From: an uncultured Actinomycetes bacterium
GTDB taxonomy: Bacteria > Actinomycetota > Actinomycetes > Mycobacteriales > Nakamurellaceae
Direction: 5' to 3'
Length of the DNA stretch: 64,000 nt
Assembly (NCBI GenBank): GCA_937926105.1
Contig: CALANS010000112.1
Coordinates: forward strand, 42,331 to 106,330
Shown here in pieces: positions 49,857-58,092 of this stretch (position 1 is the first letter of the stretch; each line of letters begins with the position of its first letter). The translations under genes were made by a program, and so were the position numbers. The notes below the pieces were generated by a model that saw nothing but the letters and a program-made list of their open reading frames with translations, did no database searches and was not told the DNA's origin.

Positions 49857-51272
49857 TCAGAGCGTTGTCTTCGCGCCGCCGGGCAGCGGCTCCGGATGTA
49901 CCGCCGCCACGATCGCCTTCGCCACCGCGGGCGCCACCTTCTCGTCGAACACGCTGGGCACGATGAACGACGGGTTCAGCTGATCCTCGGACACCACGTC
50001 GGCGATCGCCTCCGCCGCCGCCAGCAGCATCTTGTCGGTGATCTGCGTCGCCGCCGCATCCAGCAAGCCTCGGAACACCCCCGGGAAGGCCAGCACGTTG
50101 TTGATCTGGTTCGGGAAGTCCGACCGGCCGGTCGCCACCACCGCCGCGTGCGCCTGCGCCTCTACCGGATCGATCTCCGGATCCGGGTTGGCCAGCGCGA
50201 AAACCACTGCGCCCGGCCGCATCCGCGCCACGTCGGAGCCGGTGATCAGGTTCGGCGCGCTCACTCCGATGAAGACGTCGGCGTCCACGATCGCGTCGTG
50301 CACCGAGCCGGTCAGATGACCGTTGTTGGTGCTGGCCGCCACCTGGGCCAGGTTGGGGTCCATGCCGTTCCGGCCGGTGTGCACGATGCCCTGAATGTCC
50401 ACCGCCACGATGTCGGCAGGACCCTGCAACTGCAGCAGCCGGATGATCGCGTTGCCGGCCGCCCCCACCCCGCACACCACGATCCGGCAGTCGCCGATCT
50501 TCTTGCCGACGGCCCGTAAGGCGTTGCGCAGTGCGGCGATCACCACGATCGCGGTGCCGTGCTGATCGTCGTGGAACACCGGGATGTCCAGTCGTTCCCG
50601 CAATCTGGTCTCGATCTCGAAGCACCGGGGGGCGGAGATGTCCTCCAGGTTGATGCCGCCGTACACCGGGGCGATGATCTCCACCGTTCGGATGATCTCC
50701 TCGGTGTCGGTGGTATCCAAGCAGACCGGCCAGGCATCGACGCCGGCGAACCGCTTGAACAGCGCGGCCTTGCCCTCCATGACCGGTAGCGCCGCCTTCG
50801 GCCCGATATTGCCCAGCCCGAGAACCGCCGTCCCGTCGGTGACGACGGCCACGGTATTGCGCTTGATGGTCAGCCGGCGGGCGTCGCCGGGGTTGGCCTC
50901 GATGGCCTGGCTGACCCGCGCGACCCCGGGCGTGTAGGCGCGGGACAGGTCATCGCGGTTGCGCAGCGCGACCTTGCTGGCGACCTCGATCTTGCCGCCC
51001 AGGTGCATCAGGAAGGTCCGGTCGGACACCTTGTGCACGTGCACCCCGTCGAGCGCGTCCACGGCGGCAGTGATCTGCTCGACGTGCGTGGAGGACAGCG
51101 CGTTCGCCGACAGGTCGACGATCATGTTGCTCGCGGTGGACTCCACGATGTCGAAGGCGATGATGACTCCGCCGGCTCGGCCAACGGCCCCGGTCAGCTC
51201 GCCCGCGGTGGAGGCGGCCGGCGGCGCGGAGATGCGCATGGTGATCGAATAGCCGGGTCCGGGTACGGGCAT
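49857..51272 (-). CDS. NAD(P)-dependent malic enzyme with N-terminal ACT-like domain
   Basis: 471 residues. Residues ~12-90 resemble an ACT regulatory domain. The malic domain has SRAYTPGVARVSQAIE with the catalytic Tyr, GKAALFKRFAGVDAWPVCLD with the catalytic Lys and the metal-binding EDISAPRCFEIE and FHDDQHGTA. The NAD-binding domain has VVCGVGAAGNAIIRLL. It decarboxylates malate to pyruvate. Bacterial short-form enzymes of this type without the phosphotransacetylase tail are typical of Actinobacteria. Starts at ATG 51272 with AGAGGAG further upstream. Transcribed toward moaC but separated by a hairpin. Confidence 0.92.
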   Translation of the reverse strand: MPVPGPGYSITMRISAPPAASTAGELTGAVGRAGGVIIAFDIVESTASNMIVDLSANALSSTHVEQITAAVDALDGVHVHKVSDRTFLMHLGGKIEVASKVALRNRDDLSRAYTPGVARVSQAIEANPGDARRLTIKRNTVAVVTDGTAVLGLGNIGPKAALPVMEGKAALFKRFAGVDAWPVCLDTTDTEEIIRTVEIIAPVYGGINLEDISAPRCFEIETRLRERLDIPVFHDDQHGTAIVVIAALRNALRAVGKKIGDCRIVVCGVGAAGNAIIRLLQLQGPADIVAVDIQGIVHTGRNGMDPNLAQVAASTNNGHLTGSVHDAIVDADVFIGVSAPNLITGSDVARMRPGAVVFALANPDPEIDPVEAQAHAAVVATGRSDFPNQINNVLAFPGVFRGLLDAAATQITDKMLLAAAEAIADVVSEDQLNPSFIVPSVFDEKVAPAVAKAIVAAVHPEPLPGGAKTTL

Positions 51273-51400
51273 CCTGGCAGGGCTCCTCTCGCTAAGCCGG
51301 GCGGCGCAGTGCGACGCTGCGGCTGCTCCTCGGATGGTAGTTCAGCGGTGACGAGAGCTTCGGGGGCCGGTCGCCGGCGGGGCTGGCGACGCGTCAGGGG

Positions 51401-52003
51401 TCAGCGCCCCGGAGGTTCGTCGATGTCGACGCCGCCGGCGAGGTCGCCGCACTCCACGGCGGTGACGGGGTGGTCGGCCAGATAGTCGCGTGCGCCGCGA
51501 TCGCCGGTGGCCGAGGCCAGCACGCCGGGAAGGTGGTCGGCGCCGATCAGCACCGGGTGGCCGGGCCGGCCGTGGTAGGTGGCCCGGGCCAGCGCCGCGC
51601 GAATTTCCGGGTCGTGAGCCTCACGCAACGCCAGAGCGTTGCTCCCGGCCCACGACTGCCCTGCCGACAACCCAGCGGCCCGCAGCACCCTGTGCACAGC
51701 AGCGGCCGGCACGTCCGGCAGGTCGACCAGCATCACGACCGCGGCATCGACGCCCGGATCCAGCGCCCGCAGCCCGGCGACGAGGCTAGAACCCATGCCC
51801 CCGGCGTGGTCGGGGTTGTGGACGGCGGTGACGTCGCCGGGTAGCAGCGCCGCGACCTCAGCGGCGGCGGCCCCGGTGACCACGACGCGGGAGTCCAGAC
51901 CGTCCAGGGTGGCTAGCGCCCGCAGCACCCAGGGCCCGTCGCCGGTGTCCACCAGCGCCTTCGGACCGCCGAACCGCCGGCCGGAGCCGGCCGCGAGCAG
52001 CAC
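51401..52003 (-). CDS. MocA-like molybdenum cofactor cytidylyltransferase
   Basis: 200 residues. The nucleotide-binding N-terminus reads LLAAGSGRRFGGPKA, the LAAGxxRRFGxxK form of MocA (CTP) rather than the LAGGxSxRMGxDK form of MobA (GTP). VMLVDLPDVPAAAV holds the metal-binding Asp, and GRPGHPVLIG is the second family motif. MocA makes molybdopterin cytosine dinucleotide, which CoxL/xanthine dehydrogenase enzymes need, so it plausibly matures the coxSLM-type enzyme at 21-24 kb. GTG 52003 is the only standard start; an upstream CTG could add ~18 residues before an in-frame stop. Confidence 0.82.
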   Translation of the reverse strand: MLLAAGSGRRFGGPKALVDTGDGPWVLRALATLDGLDSRVVVTGAAAAEVAALLPGDVTAVHNPDHAGGMGSSLVAGLRALDPGVDAAVVMLVDLPDVPAAAVHRVLRAAGLSAGQSWAGSNALALREAHDPEIRAALARATYHGRPGHPVLIGADHLPGVLASATGDRGARDYLADHPVTAVECGDLAGGVDIDEPPGR

Positions 52004-52061
52004 CCCGGCGATTCGGGGAGCGCGTCGGCCGGTGTTGTCGGGAACCTGGCTCAGCGTCGGG

Positions 52062-52259
52062 TCACCGGCTGATCACCGTCACCGGATGGCGGTACGGCGT
52101 CTGCTCCAGCGGGAACGTGGTGTCGCCGAACGGGGACAGCGACCCCTGTCGGTCGGAGACCAGTTCGGTCACCGGGTGATCGTCCGGGCCATGCTCGGGC
52201 CAAGTCGGGTCGGTGCCCTTGGTCCTCTCAACGCCCTTGGATCTCTCAGCGCGGGCCAT
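52062..52259 (-). CDS. small conserved-position protein of unknown function
   Basis: 65 residues, highly charged and soluble: an Arg/Lys/Glu-rich start ([14 protein letters not shown]) and a C-terminus with [18 protein letters not shown]. No known domain is recognised. GGAGGAG directly before the ATG is a very strong ribosome site and marks this as a real gene. It lies divergently from the helicase-associated gene, the same place as Rv0863 beside Rv0862c in M. tuberculosis (recollection of order, not a sequence comparison). Confidence 0.6.
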   Translation of the reverse strand: MARAERSKGVERTKGTDPTWPEHGPDDHPVTELVSDRQGSLSPFGDTTFPLEQTPYRHPVTVISR

Positions 52260-52491
52260 GAGCTCCTCCTGCTGGGCCGGGCCACCCCGGCATCCCACGA
52301 TGACCTCGCGGCGCCACGCACCGCCGACGCGACGGCGCCGCGCCTGTGACCATCCTGACCGATGCTCCCGCCGGTCTCAACACCGGCCGCGCCGATCCAC
52401 CGGCAAGGCTTCAGATCTGAGCCCCCGACCACGAGGCCGACCGCCGCTGCTCGTCATGCGCCGGCCCCGTCACCGCTGTTCGAATCGCCAC

Positions 52492-52497
52492 TACGGT
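52492..52497 (+). promoter_or_regulatory. -10 box of the helicase-associated gene
   Basis: TACGGT, 7 nt, then ATG at 52505. The intervening GGAGGAG could also serve as a ribosome site, so leaderless translation is not certain. CCCCGTCACCG at 52466-52476 precedes it. Confidence 0.5.
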
Positions 52498-52504
52498 GGA
52501 GGAG

Positions 52505-54733
52505 ATGCCCACCTCCACCCTGGATTGGCTGCGCGGCCGCAGCGACGCCGACCTCGCGGCGCTGCTGGCCGCCCGGCCGGACCTGCTGCTGCCCGCTCCC
52601 GGCGACCTGTCGTCGCTGGCGCGCCGGTTGGAGTCCCCGCACACGGCACGACGCGGGATGGCCCGGCTCAACGCGTTCCAGATGCAGGTGCTGCACGCCA
52701 TGCTGGTGCTCGACGCCGCCCATCATCCGCAGCTCCCGGACGCCCTGACCCACCTGCTCGGAGGCCCGGCCACCGTCGACGACGTCACCGCCGCCCTGCA
52801 ACACCTGCACACGGCGGGGTTCGTCCGCGAATCCGACGGCCGATACGGGCTACCCGCTACCACCCGGGACGGGATGGACCTCTACCCGGCCGGGCTCGGC
52901 CCGCCTTCCGGGCTGTCGCCCGACCAGGTGGCAGCAGCACTCGCCGCGACGAACGACACCGATCGTGCCCTGCTGGACCGGCTGGTGCCGGGCCCCCCGG
53001 TCGGCACGGTGGAGCCCGGCTCGCCACACCTGGCCGCCCTCACCACGCTGATCGAGGCAGGCCTGCTGCGCACCGTCGATGCGCGCACCGTGCTGCTGCC
53101 CCGGGAGGTCGCGCTGGCGCTGCGCGGAAACCAGCCCTTCGCGCCGGCGCTGCCCGCACCGCCCGAGCTGCACAAAACCGCCCCGGGGGTAGCGACAGTC
53201 GACGGTGCGGCCGCCGGCCAGGCGCTGGCCGCGCACTCTCGCGCCGTGCACCTGCTGGACCGGTTTGGTCTGAATCCGGTGCCGGCGCTCAAGTCCGGCG
53301 GCATCGGGATCCTGGCGCTGCGCCGGCTGGCCAAGGGCCTGGATCTGGACGAACACCTGACGGCGCTGCACGTCGAGATGCTCGGCGCCGCAGGGCTCAT
53401 CGCGCCCTCGCTGACCCGATCCGGCACCACCGGTCATTGGCTGCCCACCCAGGCAGCCGACACCTTCCTGGCCGGGACGGAGGCCGCGGGCTGGGCGCTG
53501 CTGGCGACCTGCTGGCTGAACATGCGTCGCGAGCCGGCGCGGGTCGGCGCCCGGGACCGAAACGGCAAGCTGTGCAACGTGTTGGCCACGGAGCTGGACT
53601 GGCGCGCCGGCCCCATCGATCGCCGACGGGTGCTCGCCGACCTGGTCGAACTCGCCCCCGGCACGGGCGCGCCGCCGGCCGACCTCGCTGCCCGCATGGT
53701 GTTTCGCGCACCGCGGGCGGCGCCGGCGGCGATCACCGACCTGGTGACGACGGTGCTGGCCGAGGCCACCGAACTCGGCCTGGTCGCGTTCGATGCGCTC
53801 TCCGCTGCCGGCCGGGCCGTGCTGACGGACGATACGGAGAATGCAGTCGCCGCCCTGGACGCCGCGCTGCCCGACCCAGTGGACACCGTGCTGGTGCAGG
53901 CCGACATGACGGTGGTGGCGCCGGGCCGGTTGACGCCAGAGCTGGCGGCGGCGTTGGCCCGCGCCGCGGATGTGGAGTCGGCCGGTGGGGCCACCGTGTA
54001 CCGGGTCGGCGAGGCCAGCCTGCGCCGCGCGCTGGACGCCGGCGCCACCGCCGCCGAGCTACATGATCTGTTCGAAAAGCACTCCGCCACACCGGTTCCG
54101 CAATCGGTTGGGTACCTGATCGACGACGTGGCGCGCCGACACGGCGTGTTGCGCGCCGGCGGCGCGGGCGCCTACCTGCGTAGCGAGGACCCGACGTTGA
54201 TCAGCCAGGCGATCGCCGCGGCATCGGCGGCCGGGCTGGCCATCCGCGCGCTCGCGCCGACGGTCGCCGTCACCCCCATGGAACTCGCCACCCTGGTGGA
54301 GGTGTTGCGCGGCGCGGGAATCGCGGCGACGGCCGAGGATGCCGCCGGGTCCGTGCTGGACCTGCGCCCGCGACCCCGCCGTACCCGGATCACGCTGCCC
54401 GCCCGGCCGGAGCACACCGAGCCGTCGACGCCGACCGCCGAGCAGATCGCCGCCGTCGTGCGGCGGATGCGGGCCGGCGACACGGCAGCGGACCAGCCGC
54501 AGGATCCGCGCGAGGTGCTGTCCGTGCTGCGTCAGGCTGCCCGGTCCAGGTCACCGGTGTGGATCGGCTACGCGGACGCCGAGGGCGGCACCAGCCGCCG
54601 GATCGTGGAACCGGTGACGGTGTCCGGCGGGTCGCTGCTCGCCTACGACCGGCTGCGCCACACGCCGCGCACCTTCGCGGTGCACCGGATCACCTCGGCG
54701 CACCCGGAAGGAGGCTCTTACTCGGAGCAGTAA
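52505..54733 (+). CDS. helicase-associated (XPB C-terminal-like) protein
   Basis: 742 residues, helical and Ala/Leu-rich, no transmembrane segment. The N-terminus TLDWLRGRSDADLAALLAAR and the region around SVGYLIDDVARRHGVLRAGG and YLRSEDPTLISQAI belong to the actinobacterial 'helicase-associated domain' family that partners XPB-type DNA helicases (Rv0862c-like). The C-terminal ~60 residues (RSPVWIGYADAEGGTSRRIVEP) resemble a WYL-like beta domain. Probably a regulator or adaptor in DNA repair together with the XPB gene at 59.8 kb; direct biochemistry is lacking. ATG 52505 was preferred to GTG 52496, which lies inside the -10 box. Confidence 0.82.
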   Translation: MPTSTLDWLRGRSDADLAALLAARPDLLLPAPGDLSSLARRLESPHTARRGMARLNAFQMQVLHAMLVLDAAHHPQLPDALTHLLGGPATVDDVTAALQHLHTAGFVRESDGRYGLPATTRDGMDLYPAGLGPPSGLSPDQVAAALAATNDTDRALLDRLVPGPPVGTVEPGSPHLAALTTLIEAGLLRTVDARTVLLPREVALALRGNQPFAPALPAPPELHKTAPGVATVDGAAAGQALAAHSRAVHLLDRFGLNPVPALKSGGIGILALRRLAKGLDLDEHLTALHVEMLGAAGLIAPSLTRSGTTGHWLPTQAADTFLAGTEAAGWALLATCWLNMRREPARVGARDRNGKLCNVLATELDWRAGPIDRRRVLADLVELAPGTGAPPADLAARMVFRAPRAAPAAITDLVTTVLAEATELGLVAFDALSAAGRAVLTDDTENAVAALDAALPDPVDTVLVQADMTVVAPGRLTPELAAALARAADVESAGGATVYRVGEASLRRALDAGATAAELHDLFEKHSATPVPQSVGYLIDDVARRHGVLRAGGAGAYLRSEDPTLISQAIAAASAAGLAIRALAPTVAVTPMELATLVEVLRGAGIAATAEDAAGSVLDLRPRPRRTRITLPARPEHTEPSTPTAEQIAAVVRRMRAGDTAADQPQDPREVLSVLRQAARSRSPVWIGYADAEGGTSRRIVEPVTVSGGSLLAYDRLRHTPRTFAVHRITSAHPEGGSYSEQ

Positions 54734-54736
54734 GAG
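54715..54736. promoter_or_regulatory. inverted-repeat operator of the AbrB/PIN toxin-antitoxin pair
   Basis: CTCTTAC and GTAAGAG form a perfect 7-bp inverted repeat with an 8-nt spacer, ending directly at the TACGCT -10 box. It overlaps the stop codon of the upstream gene. Position and symmetry suit autorepression by the dimeric antitoxin. Confidence 0.6.
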
Positions 54737-54742
54737 TACGCT
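54737..54742 (+). promoter_or_regulatory. -10 box of the AbrB/PIN operon, leaderless
   Basis: TACGCT, 6 nt (GGCGCC), then ATG at 54749. It abuts the inverted repeat at 54715-54736. Confidence 0.65.
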
Positions 54743-54748
54743 GGCGCC

Positions 54749-54973
54749 ATGCGCATCACCTCCAAGGGACAGGTCACCATTCCCCTGCACATCCGGCAGC
54801 GACACGGACTCCTGCCCGACTGCGAGGTCGACTTCGTCGAGGACGGCGACGAGGTGAAGATCGTCGCGAGGGCAACGGACGACGACCGCGGTGCCCGCGC
54901 CGTCCGCGCGCTGCGGGGGCGCGCCGACTCCGGCCTGAGCACGGAGGAGATCATGGCGCTGACCCGTGACTGA
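54749..54973 (+). CDS. AbrB/MazE-family antitoxin
   Basis: 74 residues. The swapped-hairpin DNA-binding domain is obvious: MRITSKGQVTIPLHIRQRHG, followed by EVDFVEDGDEVKIVAR. The C-terminal part (GRADSGLSTEEIMALTRD) would contact the toxin. It pairs with the overlapping PIN-domain gene. Its leaderless promoter carries an inverted repeat, consistent with autoregulation. Confidence 0.88.
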   Translation: MRITSKGQVTIPLHIRQRHGLLPDCEVDFVEDGDEVKIVARATDDDRGARAVRALRGRADSGLSTEEIMALTRD

Positions 54974-55388
54974 TCCACAGCATCAGCCGGGCACGCTCGT
55001 CGACTCGAACGTCCTGCTGGACATTGCCACCGATGATTCCGAGTGGTCGAGCTGGTCGTCGGGCGCGTTGATCGATGCGGCACGCAGTGGTCCGCTGCTG
55101 ATCAATCCCATCGTCTACGCCGAGGTCTCGGTGGGTTTCACTCGGGTGGAAGACCTGGACGACGCACTGCCGCCCTCGATGTATCGCCGGACCGCGCTGC
55201 CCTACTCGGCGGGATTCCTGGCAGGCAAGGCGTTCCTGGTGTACCGGCGACACGGCGGCGCGCGCTCCAGGCCATTGCCCGACTTCTACATCGGCGCGCA
55301 CGCGGCGATCGACGGGCTCAGGCTGCTCACCCGGGACGGCGCGCGGTACCGCACCTACTTCCCCACCGTCAGGCTCATCGCCCCCTGA
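54966..55388 (+). CDS. PIN-domain toxin (VapC-like)
   Basis: 140 residues, overlapping the antitoxin by 8 nt. PIN acidic residues: Asp in LVDSNVLLDIATDD, Glu in IVYAEVSVGF, Asp in LPDFYIGAHAAIDGL and LTRDGARYRTYFP at the end. LVDSNVLLDI with PDFYIGAHA is a common VapC subclass. It is expected to be a Mg-dependent RNase blocked by the AbrB-type antitoxin. The module lies between the helicase-associated gene and the DUF3516 helicase and is absent from the mycobacterial arrangement as I remember it, suggesting insertion. Confidence 0.87.
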   Translation: MTDPQHQPGTLVDSNVLLDIATDDSEWSSWSSGALIDAARSGPLLINPIVYAEVSVGFTRVEDLDDALPPSMYRRTALPYSAGFLAGKAFLVYRRHGGARSRPLPDFYIGAHAAIDGLRLLTRDGARYRTYFPTVRLIAP

Positions 55389-55398
55389 ACCCCTTCCG

Positions 55399-55434
55399 GC
55401 GCTGATCAACTCGGCTCGCGCTGATCAACTCGGC
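55399..55434. repeat. 17-bp direct repeat between convergent genes
   Basis: GCGCTGATCAACTCGGC occurs at 55399-55415 and 55418-55434, with 2 nt between. The pair is bracketed by TTCCGGC and GCCGGAA, which are complementary. It lies between the PIN toxin and the DUF3516 helicase, both of which end here. Confidence 0.65.
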
Positions 55435-55503
55435 CGGAATGTGACTGGGGTGACGGGAGGTGCCGACTTCGGACGCGGCTACCGAATGGATCAGCGCCGG
55501 GGT

Positions 55504-58065
55504 TCAGGGCAACGGACCAACGGCGGTGACGCGGATGTCGGGCTCGCCGGCCTCGTCGGAAGCGGCCAGATCGACGTCGGCGGTGATGCCCCAGTCCCGA
55601 TCCCCCGCCGGATCGTCGAACGCCTGCCGCACCCGCCACACCTCCGGCCCCCGGGCGATCCTCACCATCCCCGCTGCCCGGGCGTCCGCGCCGATGCCCA
55701 CCTCGTCGTACTCGGCGAAGTACCCCTCCATCGCCTGCCGCCAGGCCTCGACATCGAAGCCGTGCTCGCCGTCCAGTTCGCCCAGCGCCGCGTACCGCCG
55801 GTGGGCGGCCAGCTCGACCCGCCGGAACAGCGCGTTGCGCACCATGACGGTGAACCCTCGGACGTTCGCGGTGATCCCCCGAGCGGCCGTTCCGGGCCGA
55901 ACCTCCTGCGACGTACCGGCTTCAGCCTCATCCGGGTGCGCCAGCGCCTCCCACTCGGCCAGCAGGCTGGAGTCCACGCCGCGCACCAACTCGCCGAGCC
56001 AGGAGATCACGTCGACCAGCTCGTCCGTCCGCGCAGCGAGCGGCACGGTGCGGCGCAGCGCTCGGTAACCCTGCGCCAGGTAGCGCAGCACCACTCCCTC
56101 CGAGCGGGCCAGCTGGTACTCGGAGATGTACTCGGAGAACGTCATGGCACGGGAGAACATCTCCCGCACCACAGATTTCGGCTCCACCTCGAACTCGGCA
56201 ACCCACGGGTGCCCGCGCCGGTAGGAGGCGTAGGCGAAGTCGATCTCGTCGGCCAGCGGCTTGGGGTAGTCGATCTCCTCCAGTCGGGCCATCCGCTCCT
56301 CGTACTCCAGCCCCTCGGCCTTCATCGCGGCGATCGCCTCGCCGCGCGCCCGGTTGCGCTGCGCCACCAGCACCGGGGTGGGGCCGGGCAGTGTCGCCTC
56401 GACCACGCTGACCACGTCCAGTGCGTACTCCTCCGACGCCCGGTCCAGCAGGTCGATTGCGGCCAGCACCAGCGGCGAGAGGGGTTGATCCAGTGCGAAA
56501 TCCAGCTGCAGGTCAGTCGTGAGCACGAAGCGCCGGCCGTGCTCGTCGACCTCGTCCAGCCGGCGCACCACACCGGCGTCCAGTAGCGACCGGCCGATGC
56601 CAATGGCCCGGCGAATCAGCTGGATCTGCCGGCGCCGCGGTTCGTGCGAGGACTCGATCAGATGCCGGAGTCCGGCGACGGCGTCGGTGGGGCGCGCGAG
56701 CATGGCCAGCACCACGGTGTGCGAGATGCGCAGGTGTGGGGTGAGGGGCTCGGGTTCGGCGGTGACGAGCCTGTCGTAGGTCTGCTCGGTCCAACTGATT
56801 TGGCCCTCGGGGGCCTTGCGCTTGACGGTCTTTCGTTTGCGGGACGGATCCTTCGCGGCCTTCGCCTCTGCCTTGGCCGCTGCCTTGGCGTTCTCCACGG
56901 CGAACTCCGGCGCCAGTACCTCGACGTAGCCGTCGGTGTCGAACCCGGCCCGTCCCGCCCGGCCGGCGATCTGATGGAACTCCCGCGCGGTGAGCACCCG
57001 GGATCGGTGTCCGTCGTACTTGGCCAGCGCGGTGATCAGCACGGTACGGATCGGCACGTTGATCCCGACGCCCAGGGTGTCGGTGCCGCAGATCACCGCG
57101 AGCAGCCCGGCCTGCGCCAGCCGTTCCACCAGCCTGCGGTAGCGGGGCAGCATCCCGGCGTGGTGCACCCCGACGCCGGCCCGCACCAGCCGGGACAGCA
57201 TGCGCCCGAACCCCTTGGAGAATCGAAAATCTCCGATGACGTCGGCGATCTGGTCCCGCTGGGCGCGGCTGACCAGACCGAGTCCCACCAGACCCTGGGC
57301 GCGTTCCGCCGCAGCCGCCTGGGTGAAGTGCACCACGTACACCGGGGCGCGCTCGGCCTCGACGATCCTGCGCACCGCCTCCGGGACGTCGAACAGCCGG
57401 TACTCGAAGTGCAGCGGCACCGGTCGCTGCACCCCGGTGATCACCTCGGTGTGCCGCCCGGTGCGGTCGGCCAGATCGTCGGCGATGGTGGTGACGTCGC
57501 CCAACGTGCCGGACATCAGCAGGAACTGGGTCCCGGGCAACTCCAGCAAGGGCACCTGCCAGGCCCAGCCGCGCTGCCGGTCGCCGTAGTAGTGGAACTC
57601 ATCCAGCACCGCCACCCCGACGTCGGAGCCGGCCGTGCTCCCCGACGACTGGCCCCTCAGCGCCGTCACCGCCAGGATCTCCGCCGTGCAGCAGATGATC
57701 GGGGCGTCCGGGTTGACGGCGGAATCACCGGTGAGCATGCCGACCTTGTCGGCGCCGAAAACGCCGACCATCTCGAAGAACTTCTCGCTGACCAGCGCCT
57801 TGACCGGTGCGGTGTACCAGGCGCGGCGCCCGGTGGCCAGTCCGGCGGCCAGCGCAGCGATGGCGACCATGGTCTTGCCGGAGCCGGTGGGAGTGGCCAG
57901 CACCACGTTGTCGCCGGTCACCAGGTGCAGCAGGGCATCGTCCTGATGCGGGTACAGCGGGCGTCCGCCGGCAGCGGCCCAGTCAGTGACGGCGGTGTAC
58001 AGGGCATCCGGGTCGTCGGACAGCGCTCCGCCGGGCAGCAGCAACGGCTGCCCGGCGGAGGCCAT
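55504..58065 (-). CDS. Ski2-like DEAD/DEAH helicase with DUF3516
   Basis: 853 residues. Helicase motifs in order: YPHQDDALL (Q-like), LATPTGSGKTMVA (I), TAPVKALVSEKFFEM (Ia), AVLDEFHYYGD (II, DEFH), LLMSGTLGD (III), VICGTDTLGVGINVP (V) and EFHQIAGRAGRAGFD (VI). A Lys/Ala-rich insert (NAKAAAKAEAKAAKD) follows. The C-terminal ~400 residues match DUF3516, which replaces the arch/ratchet of Mtr4. It is probably an RNA helicase of decay or ribosome maturation; the substrate is not known. It follows the LppU-like gene by 27 bp on the same strand. Confidence 0.9.
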   Translation of the reverse strand: MASAGQPLLLPGGALSDDPDALYTAVTDWAAAGGRPLYPHQDDALLHLVTGDNVVLATPTGSGKTMVAIAALAAGLATGRRAWYTAPVKALVSEKFFEMVGVFGADKVGMLTGDSAVNPDAPIICCTAEILAVTALRGQSSGSTAGSDVGVAVLDEFHYYGDRQRGWAWQVPLLELPGTQFLLMSGTLGDVTTIADDLADRTGRHTEVITGVQRPVPLHFEYRLFDVPEAVRRIVEAERAPVYVVHFTQAAAAERAQGLVGLGLVSRAQRDQIADVIGDFRFSKGFGRMLSRLVRAGVGVHHAGMLPRYRRLVERLAQAGLLAVICGTDTLGVGINVPIRTVLITALAKYDGHRSRVLTAREFHQIAGRAGRAGFDTDGYVEVLAPEFAVENAKAAAKAEAKAAKDPSRKRKTVKRKAPEGQISWTEQTYDRLVTAEPEPLTPHLRISHTVVLAMLARPTDAVAGLRHLIESSHEPRRRQIQLIRRAIGIGRSLLDAGVVRRLDEVDEHGRRFVLTTDLQLDFALDQPLSPLVLAAIDLLDRASEEYALDVVSVVEATLPGPTPVLVAQRNRARGEAIAAMKAEGLEYEERMARLEEIDYPKPLADEIDFAYASYRRGHPWVAEFEVEPKSVVREMFSRAMTFSEYISEYQLARSEGVVLRYLAQGYRALRRTVPLAARTDELVDVISWLGELVRGVDSSLLAEWEALAHPDEAEAGTSQEVRPGTAARGITANVRGFTVMVRNALFRRVELAAHRRYAALGELDGEHGFDVEAWRQAMEGYFAEYDEVGIGADARAAGMVRIARGPEVWRVRQAFDDPAGDRDWGITADVDLAASDEAGEPDIRVTAVGPLP

Positions 58066-58092
58066 GGTGTTGGTCAGATCTGTCAGATCCGA

